From: Flavobacteriaceae bacterium UBA5534
GTDB taxonomy: Bacteria > Bacteroidota > Bacteroidia > Flavobacteriales > Flavobacteriaceae
Assembly: GCA_002426015.1 (NCBI GenBank)
Contig: DINS01000004.1
Location: 132,001-196,000, forward strand
Length of the DNA: 64,000 bases
Direction: 5' to 3'
Below the pieces are notes generated by a model. The model did no database searches. It was not told where the DNA came from and saw nothing but the letters and a program-made list of their open reading frames with translations. Shown here one piece after another: positions 50,824 to 59,520 of the stretch. Positions within the stretch are counted from its first letter, which is position 1. Every line of letters starts with the position of its first letter. Position numbers and translations under genes: made by a program.

Positions 50824-51015
50824 TTATTCTTTTTTATCAGAAGCTTTTTTATCACTATCGTCTTTACTGGCATCCTTAAACTCTTTGATACCGCTTCCAA
50901 GCCCTCTCATTAATTCTGGGATTTTCTTTCCACCAAACAATAATAAAACAAGGACTACGACTACGACTATCTGCCATGGGCCAACTGCTCCTAAAAATAA
51001 ACTTGATGCTATCAT
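50824..51015 (-). CDS. tatA: Sec-independent protein translocase subunit TatA/TatE
   Basis: TatA forms the pore-like assembly of the twin-arginine export system. The 63-residue protein has the N-terminal helix GPWQIVVVVVLVLLLFG followed by the hallmark GGKKIPELMRGLGSGIKEFK (FG hinge plus amphipathic helix) and a charged tail (DASKDDSDKKASDKKE). The longest frame begins at 51036 (MQFKIK...), but the Met at 51015 (MIASSLFLGAVG) gives the usual N-terminus. tatC is not in the window. The gene diverges from the M23 gene. Confidence 0.92.
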   Translation of the reverse strand: MIASSLFLGAVGPWQIVVVVVLVLLLFGGKKIPELMRGLGSGIKEFKDASKDDSDKKASDKKE

Positions 51016-51129
51016 AATTTTGATTTTGAACTGCAAATTTAATAATTAAACTTCAATTCGTACGTTAAAAAATAAACTTTAGATGAATACCAACACAAAT
51101 TGACCTATTTTAATTAATTTTGTTCTACA

Positions 51130-51996
51130 ATGGCCGAAAAAAAGAAAGAAAAAAAATTCGCAAAGAAGCTCCTTCATAAGTACCGACTTGTTGTGCTTAA
51201 CGAAGACACCTTTGAAGAGCGTTTTTCCATAAAACTGACACGACTTAACGTATTTGTCATTTTTATGTTGTCTAGTATTTTTCTTATTGCGGCAACGACT
51301 TATATCATAGCATTTACATCCTTAAAAGAGTTTATTCCAGGCTATTCGTCTGCCAAATTAAAAAAGCAAGCTACCGAACTCAATTTTAAAACTGATTCTC
51401 TACAACAGGTAATTGCACTTAACGAACAATATTTTGCATCCATAAAACGTGTATTGTCTGGAGATGTTAAAACGGTCGAGTTTAATAGGGATTCAGTTAT
51501 TGAAGCTGCAGGGAAGGATATTGCTCAATTAAAATTAGCAGCCTCTAAAGAAGATTCATTATTGCGAGATAAAGTGGCAAAAGAAGATAAGTACAATTTG
51601 TTTGAGTCTGCGACTTCAGCTTCCAATTTTGTGTTGTTTCCACCTGTAAATGGAACCATTTCTGAAAATTACAACGCAAAGAAAAAGCATTTTGCAGTTG
51701 ATGTTATCGTTGCAAAAGGCACACCTGTTAAGGCCACAGCCGATGGCACTGTTATTTTTGCCGAATGGACTACCGAAACAGGCTATGTTGTCATTATTGA
51801 GCATAGCCAAGAGCTAATTTCGGTCTATAAACACAACGCATCGATAACAAAGCAGCAAGGCGATTTGGTAAAAGCTGGCGAAGTCATTGCCATTGCAGGA
51901 AACACAGGAGAATACACAACAGGACCCCATCTACATTTCGAATTATGGAGTAAAGGATACCCTATCAATCCAACCAATTTTATCGATTTTAAATAA
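51130..51996 (+). CDS. M23-family (LytM) membrane-anchored endopeptidase-like protein
   Basis: This 288-residue protein has a basic cytoplasmic tail, one membrane helix (VFVIFMLSSIFLIAATTYIIAF), a coiled-coil-like region (about 65-150) and a C-terminal LytM domain (about 180-285). The zinc ligands are intact: HFAVDV (HxxxD) and GPHLHFELW (HxH), with GNTGEYTTGPH between. It can thus be an active peptidoglycan D,D-endopeptidase rather than an EnvC-type activator. Its stop overlaps the ATG of the GH3 gene by 1 bp (TAATG), so the two are coupled. Confidence 0.9.
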   Translation: MAEKKKEKKFAKKLLHKYRLVVLNEDTFEERFSIKLTRLNVFVIFMLSSIFLIAATTYIIAFTSLKEFIPGYSSAKLKKQATELNFKTDSLQQVIALNEQYFASIKRVLSGDVKTVEFNRDSVIEAAGKDIAQLKLAASKEDSLLRDKVAKEDKYNLFESATSASNFVLFPPVNGTISENYNAKKKHFAVDVIVAKGTPVKATADGTVIFAEWTTETGYVVIIEHSQELISVYKHNASITKQQGDLVKAGEVIAIAGNTGEYTTGPHLHFELWSKGYPINPTNFIDFK

Positions 51997-53498
51997 TGAT
52001 TTCACTAAAATCTGCTTTAGCCAAACCCTTTGCCAATAGAGTTAAAAAGTCGATTTTAAAATGGGCTAATCGTCCTGTTGAAACACAGGAGAAAGTCTTT
52101 CAAAGTTTAATTGGCGATGCCACATCGACACAATTTGGCGTTGACCATGATTTTATTAGTATCAATTCACATTCCGATTTTGTAAAACGTGTTCCCATTA
52201 GAGATTATGAAGAACTTAAACCTTATGTAGAACGCGTTGTTGCAGGTGAAGAGAACATCCTGTGGAAAGGCAAACCAATTTATTTCGCAAAAACTTCCGG
52301 AACAACTTCTGGAGCTAAATATATACCCATCACCAAAGAGAGTATGCCAACGCATGTCGAAGCTGCTCGCAATGCTATCTTAATGTATATCGCTGAAACA
52401 GGAAGCTCTAAATTTGTAGATGGCAAAATGATTTTTTTGCAAGGGAGTCCAATTTTGGAGAGAAAAAACGGGATTCAATTGGGCAGACTATCAGGAATCG
52501 TAGCTCATTATGTTCCAAAATACCTTCAAAAAAACAGGATGCCCTCATGGGAAACCAACTGTATTGACGATTGGGAAACTAAAGTCGAAGCAATTGTTGA
52601 TGAAACATTACCAGAAAATATGACCATTATTTCTGGGATTCCGTCTTGGGTGCAGATGTATTTTGAAAAAATCAATCAAAGGACAGGCAAAAAGGTTGGC
52701 GATGTGTTTAAAAACTTCAATTTGTTCATTTTTGGAGGTGTTAATTATGAACCTTATCGCGCAAAATTTGAAAATCTTATTGGCAGAAAAGTGGATAGTA
52801 TCGAACTATATCCAGCAAGCGAGGGTTTTTTTGCGTTTCAAGACAAACAAAATGAAAAAGGAATGTTGTTGCAACTCAATTCGGGAATATTTTATGAATT
52901 TGTGAGAGCAGATGAGTTTTTCAATGAGAACCCTAAACGATTGACCATTAAAGATGTTGAAGTCGGTGTAAATTATGTAATGATCATTTCTACCAATGCA
53001 GGTCTCTGGGCTTATAACATAGGTGACACTATTGAGTTTACATCAACAAAACCATACAGAGTCATCGTTTCTGGTCGCATTAAACACTTTATTTCGGCCT
53101 TTGGCGAACATGTCATTGGCAAGGAGGTTGAGCAGGCGCTGCAAGAGGCTTTAGAAGGAACCAATATTCAAGTTTCAGAATTTACAGTAGCACCACAAAT
53201 CAATCCAAAACAAGGGTTGCCTTATCATGAATGGTACATTGAGTTCGAAAACGATCCCAAAGACATATCTGGGATTATTCTAAAAATTGAAAAATCGCTT
53301 CAAAAACAAAACAGCTATTATTATGATTTGATTAAAGGGAATGTGCTGCAGCCACTTAAAATAACCCAAGTCAAAAAAAATGGCTTCCAGGATTATATGA
53401 AATCTATTGGGAAACTGGGAGGGCAAAACAAAATACCCCGACTGTCAAACGATCGAAAAATCGCCGATGCACTAACCCAATTAAAATTAACTAAATAA
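51996..53498 (+). CDS. GH3 auxin-responsive-promoter-family protein (acyl-adenylate/amide synthetase-like)
   Basis: This 500-residue protein belongs to the GH3 family, part of the ANL adenylating superfamily; plant members join amino acids to jasmonate or auxin. ANL-type ATP motif: FAKTSGTTSGAKYIPITKES. Other family segments: LFIFGGVNYEPYRAKFENLI, ELYPASEGFFAFQDK and AYNIGDTIEFTSTKPYRVIV with SGRIKHFISAFGEHVIGKEV. No signal peptide, so it is cytosolic. Bacterial GH3 substrates are unknown. Translation is coupled to the M23 gene. Its presence in bacteria at this locus has no explanation I can give. Confidence 0.85.
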   Translation: MISLKSALAKPFANRVKKSILKWANRPVETQEKVFQSLIGDATSTQFGVDHDFISINSHSDFVKRVPIRDYEELKPYVERVVAGEENILWKGKPIYFAKTSGTTSGAKYIPITKESMPTHVEAARNAILMYIAETGSSKFVDGKMIFLQGSPILERKNGIQLGRLSGIVAHYVPKYLQKNRMPSWETNCIDDWETKVEAIVDETLPENMTIISGIPSWVQMYFEKINQRTGKKVGDVFKNFNLFIFGGVNYEPYRAKFENLIGRKVDSIELYPASEGFFAFQDKQNEKGMLLQLNSGIFYEFVRADEFFNENPKRLTIKDVEVGVNYVMIISTNAGLWAYNIGDTIEFTSTKPYRVIVSGRIKHFISAFGEHVIGKEVEQALQEALEGTNIQVSEFTVAPQINPKQGLPYHEWYIEFENDPKDISGIILKIEKSLQKQNSYYYDLIKGNVLQPLKITQVKKNGFQDYMKSIGKLGGQNKIPRLSNDRKIADALTQLKLTK

Positions 53499-53501
53499 TA
53501 C

Positions 53502-53509
53502 TATATTTG
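53502..53509 (+). promoter_or_regulatory. Putative -7 box (TATATTTG) for the DUF6909-type gene
   Basis: TATATTTG fits TAnnTTTG and lies 17 bp before the ATG at 53527, just after the GH3 stop. Confidence 0.4.
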
Positions 53510-53526
53510 CAGGCTAAACAGTATTT

Positions 53527-55215
53527 ATGAGTAACAAAAAACATCATGCACGAACGAGAGCTCAAGAAAGCTCAAATGCTATTGAAAGAATGTACATTAC
53601 CATGCGTCACTTGTTTAATCGTGGATTTTACAAGCCGATGGGAATCTCTGGAGAAACACTCCGAGAATCACTTTTGCTTTTAAGACCAGAAATTTACGGT
53701 TCTATTGGCGAAGAAAAAGCCGAACTCGAAGGCTTGCTCTACGTTATCGACAGGCTACCTCAAGGTATAGAAGAATGTACCTTTATAAATCTAACCAGCG
53801 ACGAAGGTTACATCAATTCACATTTTAAAGCCATTATCCCGCACAAAAGACGAAGAAATTGCTTTCGTATAGATGAAGAGCAAATGAATATTGAAATCAC
53901 GCGTGGACGATCGGAAATTTATGATATTTTGACACATCTTACGTTTATGTTTGTGGAGTCTCACAAAATAAGCAAGCGTGTTTTGATAGATGAAAAAGGC
54001 ACAACCACTCGCGACTGGGTAAAACTCGAAAAAGCAGTACTCTCAAAAACCGAATTATCTCAAAAAGACCGCGAAATTGCAATTACGCACACTGCTAATA
54101 TTTTGGGCAGGACATTTAACGAATTAACGGAAGTTTACAGCGCATTTGCCTTGCCAAATCAACCAGAACGTTTGTTGCATTTGGTATATTGGCTCGGTAA
54201 GTTGGCCATAGAAGAGGTTATTAACAACAATAAGCGAACGGTTACTTTTAGCCCAGTATTGAGAGAACGTTTGGGGCATCATATTCATGGAGAAATTTGG
54301 GCAGATTCTATTAAAGAAGTTTTGATAAAAAACAAATTAATTGAGCGACCAATACATATCATTAGTGCCAATATGCATAGTGTGATGAATTCGTTATTTG
54401 CACCACAAGCCTTAAAGCCTTTGGCTGCAAAAAAATCTGTTTTCGAAATATACGAAGCCTTAAGCCAAAAAGAAAATGAAGGCTTACGCAATAAAGTGAC
54501 CAAAGAAGCGTTGCAGAAAGGAATGATATACATACCAGACGCTTCGGGGACAAATATTGACGTTCAAATTTTTGATACATCAAAAATCGATTTTTCAAAA
54601 ACAGATATTGAAGTTAAAAAGCAGTCAAAAGATTCTGAACGACCTGTCATTTTTGTAATGGATTATGCGTTTGGAGAGCAAGCTTACGAAACAATAGATG
54701 AATTACTCAAACCGATTAAAGTTGATGGTAAGAAAGTGCATTTAAATGTTGAATCAATATCTATAATGGGTAAAGCAGGAATTTTAGAAGGAGGCAAAGG
54801 CGACATCATGATCCCTTCGGCACATATTTTTGAAGGTACAGCAGATAATTACCCATTTGAAAACGAATTATCGAAATCTGATTTTGAAAACCAAGGCATC
54901 AATGTTTGTGAGGGCTCAATGATAACTGTTTTGGGAACGTCACTTCAGAATAAAGAAATATTAAAATTCTTTTTTAACTCTACATGGAATGTGATAGGTT
55001 TAGAAATGGAAGGTGCGCACTATCAAAAGGCAATTCAAGCAGCGTCAAAGGTGAGGGGGAGCATCAATCCAAATGTCAAGGTTCGTTATGCGTATTACGC
55101 AAGTGATAACCCATTGGAAACTGGAAGCACATTGGCGTCTGGAGGCTTGGGCACTTCAGGCGTTAAACCAACCTATTTAATAACACGAAAAATATTACAA
55201 CAGATATTTAACTAA
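53527..55215 (+). CDS. DUF6909-like protein with nucleoside-phosphorylase-like C-terminal half
   Basis: This 562-residue cytosolic protein, with no signal peptide, seems to match the DUF6909 family of Bacteroidota. The N-terminal half is helical and basic (AIERMYITMRHLFNRGFYKP, KAIIPHKRRRNCFRID). The C-terminal half (about 365-560) recalls purine-nucleoside-phosphorylase/AMP-nucleosidase folds: PVIFVMDYAFGEQAYET, then SIMGKAGILEGGKGDIMIPS, NVIGLEMEGAHYQKA (the EME substrate-site motif) and RYAYYASDNPLETGS. I infer a nucleoside or nucleotide base-handling activity; the reaction is unproven. It lies between the GH3 gene and the Wzz-like gene, 9 bp before the latter. Confidence 0.7.
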   Translation: MSNKKHHARTRAQESSNAIERMYITMRHLFNRGFYKPMGISGETLRESLLLLRPEIYGSIGEEKAELEGLLYVIDRLPQGIEECTFINLTSDEGYINSHFKAIIPHKRRRNCFRIDEEQMNIEITRGRSEIYDILTHLTFMFVESHKISKRVLIDEKGTTTRDWVKLEKAVLSKTELSQKDREIAITHTANILGRTFNELTEVYSAFALPNQPERLLHLVYWLGKLAIEEVINNNKRTVTFSPVLRERLGHHIHGEIWADSIKEVLIKNKLIERPIHIISANMHSVMNSLFAPQALKPLAAKKSVFEIYEALSQKENEGLRNKVTKEALQKGMIYIPDASGTNIDVQIFDTSKIDFSKTDIEVKKQSKDSERPVIFVMDYAFGEQAYETIDELLKPIKVDGKKVHLNVESISIMGKAGILEGGKGDIMIPSAHIFEGTADNYPFENELSKSDFENQGINVCEGSMITVLGTSLQNKEILKFFFNSTWNVIGLEMEGAHYQKAIQAASKVRGSINPNVKVRYAYYASDNPLETGSTLASGGLGTSGVKPTYLITRKILQQIFN

Positions 55216-55224
55216 TTTATAGCT

Positions 55225-56286
55225 ATGAGTAAAGATTTACCACAAAAACAAGATAATTCAGAAGAGGTTGATTTAGGATTATTGTTTAATGCCATTGGCA
55301 ACCTATTTAACAGGTTTGTTAATTTTATTGGGAGTATTTTTAAAGGGGTTCTTACGTTTATTGTATTTCTTTTAAGGGCAATCATCAAGAATTTCAAGAC
55401 CATTGCAATGGTGATGATTATTGCAGCAGGACTTGGGTTTGCTCTTGAAAAAACACAGCCAGAAGTATATACATCACAAATGTTGGTGAGGCCTTATTTT
55501 GACTCAAAATACCAACTAGTGACCAATGTAAACTACTACAATGCATTAATCAGGGAAAAAGACTTCAAGCAACTTAAAGAACTATTTAGTATTCAACTGG
55601 AAGAGGCAAAAGAAATCATTGAGTTTGAAATAAACCCAGGACCTGAAACTGAAAATGATCGTATTGTTCAGTATGATGAATTTATGAGTTCAATAGACAG
55701 TATTAGGGCTCAAGAAGTCAGTTATGATGAATTTATTGAAAACCGAAGTATCTATTCTGGAGATGTTTTTGAAATTAATGTAAAATCAACCAAAAAAGAT
55801 ATTTTTAGGTCACTGGAAGATGGGTTAAATGGTACTTTTGCCAATACTTATTCCAGAAAGAAAATGCAAAAGAGAGACTCATTAATCTCTATTGAAAAAG
55901 AGCGAATATTAAACTCATTAAAAGAGGTAGATTCTTTAAAAATCGTTTATATTAATGTTATGGAAGAAGAGTCAAAATCCGAAGGTGGCAGAATAACAGT
56001 TCCCACTAAAGATGGACTGCTTATACAGGAACGAACCAATACAAGAGAGTTCGAATTGCTTGACAAACAAATTGAATTGAGGAGAGAGTTGAGTGCATTG
56101 GAATCTAAAAAAGTCGAACAAGACGAGTTTTTTGATACTGTTTCAAGTTTTCAAGATGTTGGAGCTAAATACACCAGTCTCTGGAAAAGATACTCTATCA
56201 TTTTTCCTATTTTATCATTCATAATTCTTTGTATCTTTTTTATAGTAATAAGAACTGTAAAATTTGTTAACAATTATGAAGCATAA
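55225..56286 (+). CDS. Wzz-like polysaccharide chain-length/co-polymerase protein
   Basis: This 353-residue inner-membrane protein has two membrane segments: one near residue 55-75 (KTIAMVMIIAAGLGFAL) preceded by another hydrophobic stretch (GVLTFIVFLLRAII), and one near the C-terminus (SIIFPILSFIILCIFFIVI). The periplasmic middle has long charged helices (about 90-320), the layout of Wzz/PCP proteins. It lacks a C-terminal tyrosine kinase domain. It heads the surface-polysaccharide cluster; its stop overlaps the rfbB start by 11 bp. The exact PCP class cannot be stated. Confidence 0.8.
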   Translation: MSKDLPQKQDNSEEVDLGLLFNAIGNLFNRFVNFIGSIFKGVLTFIVFLLRAIIKNFKTIAMVMIIAAGLGFALEKTQPEVYTSQMLVRPYFDSKYQLVTNVNYYNALIREKDFKQLKELFSIQLEEAKEIIEFEINPGPETENDRIVQYDEFMSSIDSIRAQEVSYDEFIENRSIYSGDVFEINVKSTKKDIFRSLEDGLNGTFANTYSRKKMQKRDSLISIEKERILNSLKEVDSLKIVYINVMEEESKSEGGRITVPTKDGLLIQERTNTREFELLDKQIELRRELSALESKKVEQDEFFDTVSSFQDVGAKYTSLWKRYSIIFPILSFIILCIFFIVIRTVKFVNNYEA

Positions 56287-57295
56287 TGAAACGGTCTTAA
56301 TAACAGGTGGAGCTGGTTTTATAGGTTCAAACTTTATTGTTTATCTTCTAGAACAGCGACCTGATATTCAAATCATAAATTTAGACAAGCTCACTTACGC
56401 AGGTGAGCTTTCCAATTTAAAAGAAGTTCAGGATAATAAAAATTATACATTTATTGAAGGCGATATTTGTGATAGAAAGCTAATAGAAAAATTATTTAAC
56501 ACCTATAATTTTGAAGGTGTCATCCATTTCGCTGCAGAATCTCATGTAGATAATTCTATCAAAAATCCAGCAGAGTTTATCAATACTAATGTTTTTGGCA
56601 CATTCAATTTATTAGATGTCGCAAAAATGCATTGGATGGCACAACCACATCAACCAAAAGAAGGATTTAAAAACCATCGATTCCACCACATATCGACCGA
56701 TGAAGTTTATGGTACTTTAGGAGAAACGGGGCTTTTTACCGAAACCACCCCATATGCTCCCAATAGTCCTTATAGTGCCTCTAAGGCGTCCTCTGATTTT
56801 ATTGTAAGAAGTTATTTTCATACTTACGGATTAAACGTCGTGACCACTAACTGCTCTAATAACTATGGGCCTAAACAACATGACGAAAAACTCATACCGA
56901 CCATTATTAGAAAAGCAATTTCTGGAGAACAAATTCCCATTTATGGTGATGGTAAAAACATTAGAGATTGGTTATACGTTTTGGACCACTGTAAAGGGAT
57001 ACATTTGGCATACAGGAAAGGAGTTGCAGGAGAAACTTATAATATTGGTGGAAAAAACGAACGCAATAATTTATATATTGCCAATACCATATGTGATATT
57101 CTTGACGACATCAAACCGAAACAAAAATCATACAAAGAGCAAATTTCTTTTGTGAAGGACCGACCAGGACACGATTTTAGATACGCCATTGATGCTTCTA
57201 AAATTGAAAATGAATTGGGTTGGAAAGCAGATGAAAATTTTGAAACAGGCATAAAAAAAACCGTTGAATGGTACATTAATAAATACACGTTATAA
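56276..57295 (+). CDS. rfbB: dTDP-glucose 4,6-dehydratase
   Basis: RfbB makes dTDP-4-keto-6-deoxyglucose from dTDP-glucose, the second step to dTDP-L-rhamnose. The 339-residue SDR protein has the NAD motif GGAGFIGSNF, HFAAESHVDNSI, the catalytic region HHISTDEVYGTLGE and the YSASKA (YxxxK) pair, then NCSNNYGPKQHDEKLIP. The longest frame starts at 56264; the Met at 56276 (MKHNETVLITGGAGF) is the natural start and overlaps the Wzz gene. Stop and next start are adjacent (TAAATG), as expected in one operon. Confidence 0.96.
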   Translation: MKHNETVLITGGAGFIGSNFIVYLLEQRPDIQIINLDKLTYAGELSNLKEVQDNKNYTFIEGDICDRKLIEKLFNTYNFEGVIHFAAESHVDNSIKNPAEFINTNVFGTFNLLDVAKMHWMAQPHQPKEGFKNHRFHHISTDEVYGTLGETGLFTETTPYAPNSPYSASKASSDFIVRSYFHTYGLNVVTTNCSNNYGPKQHDEKLIPTIIRKAISGEQIPIYGDGKNIRDWLYVLDHCKGIHLAYRKGVAGETYNIGGKNERNNLYIANTICDILDDIKPKQKSYKEQISFVKDRPGHDFRYAIDASKIENELGWKADENFETGIKKTVEWYINKYTL

Positions 57296-58165
57296 ATGAA
57301 AGGCATCATTCTCGCAGGTGGTTCAGGAACCCGATTGCACCCATTGACTTTATCTATAAGTAAGCAATTAATGCCTATTTATGACAAACCAATGATATAT
57401 TATCCGTTATCTACCCTAATGTATTCAGGCATTAAAGAGATTTTAATTATCTCAACCCCTAAAGATTTGCCACTTTTTAAAGATTTGTTGGGAGATGGAA
57501 AGAAGTATGGATGTCGATTTGAGTACGCTGTTCAAGAAGCACCAAATGGTCTAGCAGAAGCATTCATAATAGGGGAAAAATTTATTGAAAATGATAAAGT
57601 TGCACTCATATTGGGAGATAATATATTTTATGGCTCTGGGCTTTCCAAGCTTTTACAAAGCAATAATGATCCTGATGGCGGAATAATTTACGCCTATAGA
57701 GTTCATGATCCAGAGCGCTATGGTGTCGTTGAGTTTGATGATAAAGGTCATGCAGTTTCTATTGAAGAGAAGCCAACCGCTCCAAAATCCAATTATGCGG
57801 TTCCAGGAATTTATTTTTATGATAATTCGGTCGTTCAAATAGCAAAAAACATAAAGCCAAGCCAAAGAGGGGAGTTAGAAATAACAGATGTTAACAAAGA
57901 GTATCTAAAACAAGGAAAATTAAACGTTAGTATTTTAGATAGAGGAACCGCTTGGTTAGACACGGGAACATTTCAATCCTTGATGCAAGCCTCACAATTC
58001 GTTGAAGTCATCGAAGAGCGTCAGGGATTAAAGCTTGGCTCGATTGAAGCAGCGGCTTATGAAATGAACTATATAGATGAAAAAGCATTCATCGCATTGG
58101 CAGAGCCATTACTTAAAAGCGGTTATGGTAAAAATCTATTAGGATTACTTAAAAATAAATTATGA
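57296..58165 (+). CDS. rfbA: Glucose-1-phosphate thymidylyltransferase
   Basis: RfbA joins dTTP and glucose-1-phosphate to dTDP-glucose, the first step of dTDP-rhamnose synthesis and the point of feedback control. The 289-residue protein has GGSGTRLHPLTLSISKQLMP (nucleotide-binding GxGTRLxPxT and the Lys), YDKPMIYYPLSTLM, LGDNIFYGSGL and EEKPTAPKSNYAVPGIYFYD. The ending GYGKNLLGLL is typical. It is directly after rfbB and overlaps rfbC by 4 bp (ATGA). Confidence 0.96.
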   Translation: MKGIILAGGSGTRLHPLTLSISKQLMPIYDKPMIYYPLSTLMYSGIKEILIISTPKDLPLFKDLLGDGKKYGCRFEYAVQEAPNGLAEAFIIGEKFIENDKVALILGDNIFYGSGLSKLLQSNNDPDGGIIYAYRVHDPERYGVVEFDDKGHAVSIEEKPTAPKSNYAVPGIYFYDNSVVQIAKNIKPSQRGELEITDVNKEYLKQGKLNVSILDRGTAWLDTGTFQSLMQASQFVEVIEERQGLKLGSIEAAAYEMNYIDEKAFIALAEPLLKSGYGKNLLGLLKNKL

Positions 58166-58707
58166 TTGTTAAAGAAACCCCTTTACAAGGCTGTTTTATT
58201 ATACAGCCAGATATTTTTGAAGACAGTAGAGGTTATTTTTTTGAAACTTTTAATCAAGAAAAGTATAAAAACAAAATAGGAGACCACATTAATTTTGTTC
58301 AAGATAATGAGTCCTTTTCTGCCAAAGGTGTTTTAAGAGGGTTTCACTACCAGATAGGAGAATATGCTCAAACAAAATTAGTTAGGGTGATAAACGGCAA
58401 AGTGTTAGATGTTGTAGTTGATATCAGAGAGAATTCTCCAACATTTGGAAAGCATTTTTCAATCGAATTATCCGCAGACAATAAGACACAATTGTTTATT
58501 CCCAAAGAGTTTGCCCATGCTTTTCTGGTTTTAGAGGATGATACCATATTTAGTTATAAATGTGACAATTTTTATAATAAATCGGCAGAAAGAGGCTTTA
58601 AGTACAACGACAAAAAGCTAAATATCAATTGGAACTTTCCAGAAGATAATATCATTCTTTCCCCAAAAGATGCCGATCTACCAACATTTGAAAGCATATT
58701 TGGATGA
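58162..58707 (+). CDS. rfbC: dTDP-4-dehydrorhamnose 3,5-epimerase
   Basis: RfbC epimerises C3 and C5 of dTDP-4-keto-6-deoxyglucose. The 181-residue cupin protein has PDIFEDSRGYFFETFNQ, the key segment NESFSAKGVLRGFHYQ with the catalytic His, then TKLVRVINGKVLDVVVDIR, and IPKEFAHAFLVLEDDTIFSYK. It overlaps rfbA at the 5' end and rfbD at the 3' end by 4 bp each (ATGA), so the genes are tightly coupled. Confidence 0.96.
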   Translation: MIVKETPLQGCFIIQPDIFEDSRGYFFETFNQEKYKNKIGDHINFVQDNESFSAKGVLRGFHYQIGEYAQTKLVRVINGKVLDVVVDIRENSPTFGKHFSIELSADNKTQLFIPKEFAHAFLVLEDDTIFSYKCDNFYNKSAERGFKYNDKKLNINWNFPEDNIILSPKDADLPTFESIFG

Positions 58708-59486
58708 AAACAAGAATTCTTGTTACGGGCGCAAATGGACAACTTGGTAAGACTATTAAAAAGTTATCACAAAAGTTGCAATATGATTTCTGTTTTGTTA
58801 GCAAGGATGAATTGGATATCTCTAAGAAAGAAGATTTAAAATCTTTTTTTGACCAGAACACATTTGATTATTGTATTAATTGCGCAGCATATACAAATGT
58901 TGAACAGGCCGAAAAAACACCAGGAGAAGCTTATAAAATTAATACCGAAGCTGTTAAGTATATTGCGGAAAAATGTAAAGAAGATAATATTATTTTGATC
59001 CATATTTCAACTGATTATGTATTTGACGGGATGAAGAATGAGCCATATACGGTTATTGATAAAACCAATCCTATTAATCAATACGGATTGAGTAAGCTAA
59101 ATGGGGAAGAGCATATAAAAAAGATAATGCAAGCGTATTTCATTGTAAGAACGTCATGGTTGTATTCAAAAGAATTCGGAAAAAATTTTTATAGAACCAT
59201 ACTAAATAAAGCAAAGACCGAAAGTACGCTTTACGTAACATCAGCCGAAACAGGTTGCCCAACAAACACCATCAATTTAGCTAACTATATTATCGACTTA
59301 ATTAATACAAAATCAGAAGATTATGGTGTAAAGCATTTTTGCGACTCCCAAGCAATGACTTGGTTTGATTTTGCCGAAAGGATACTAAAAGAAAACAACT
59401 TGTTAAACCAAATAAAACTTGTCAAACAGGATAACTATCGTACTTTTGCCAAGAGACCCCAATATTCAGTATTAAAAAATTCATAA
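58704..59486 (+). CDS. rfbD: dTDP-4-dehydrorhamnose reductase, C-terminally short
   Basis: RfbD reduces dTDP-4-keto-rhamnose to dTDP-L-rhamnose. The 260-residue protein has the NADPH motif VTGANGQLGK, then INCAAYTNVEQAE, STDYVFDG, the catalytic YGLSKLNGE (YxxxK), and VRTSWLYS. It stops after FAKRPQYSVLKNS, so about 25-35 residues of the usual C-terminal segment (beyond the RPxxSVL motif) are absent. The following bases in the other two frames do not restore a recognisable tail. Whether the enzyme works without it is unknown; a second rfbD elsewhere could cover it. Confidence 0.92.
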   Translation: MKTRILVTGANGQLGKTIKKLSQKLQYDFCFVSKDELDISKKEDLKSFFDQNTFDYCINCAAYTNVEQAEKTPGEAYKINTEAVKYIAEKCKEDNIILIHISTDYVFDGMKNEPYTVIDKTNPINQYGLSKLNGEEHIKKIMQAYFIVRTSWLYSKEFGKNFYRTILNKAKTESTLYVTSAETGCPTNTINLANYIIDLINTKSEDYGVKHFCDSQAMTWFDFAERILKENNLLNQIKLVKQDNYRTFAKRPQYSVLKNS

Positions 59487-59520
59487 ACACTTAATTTCGA
59501 ACACGATTATATTTCTTGAT

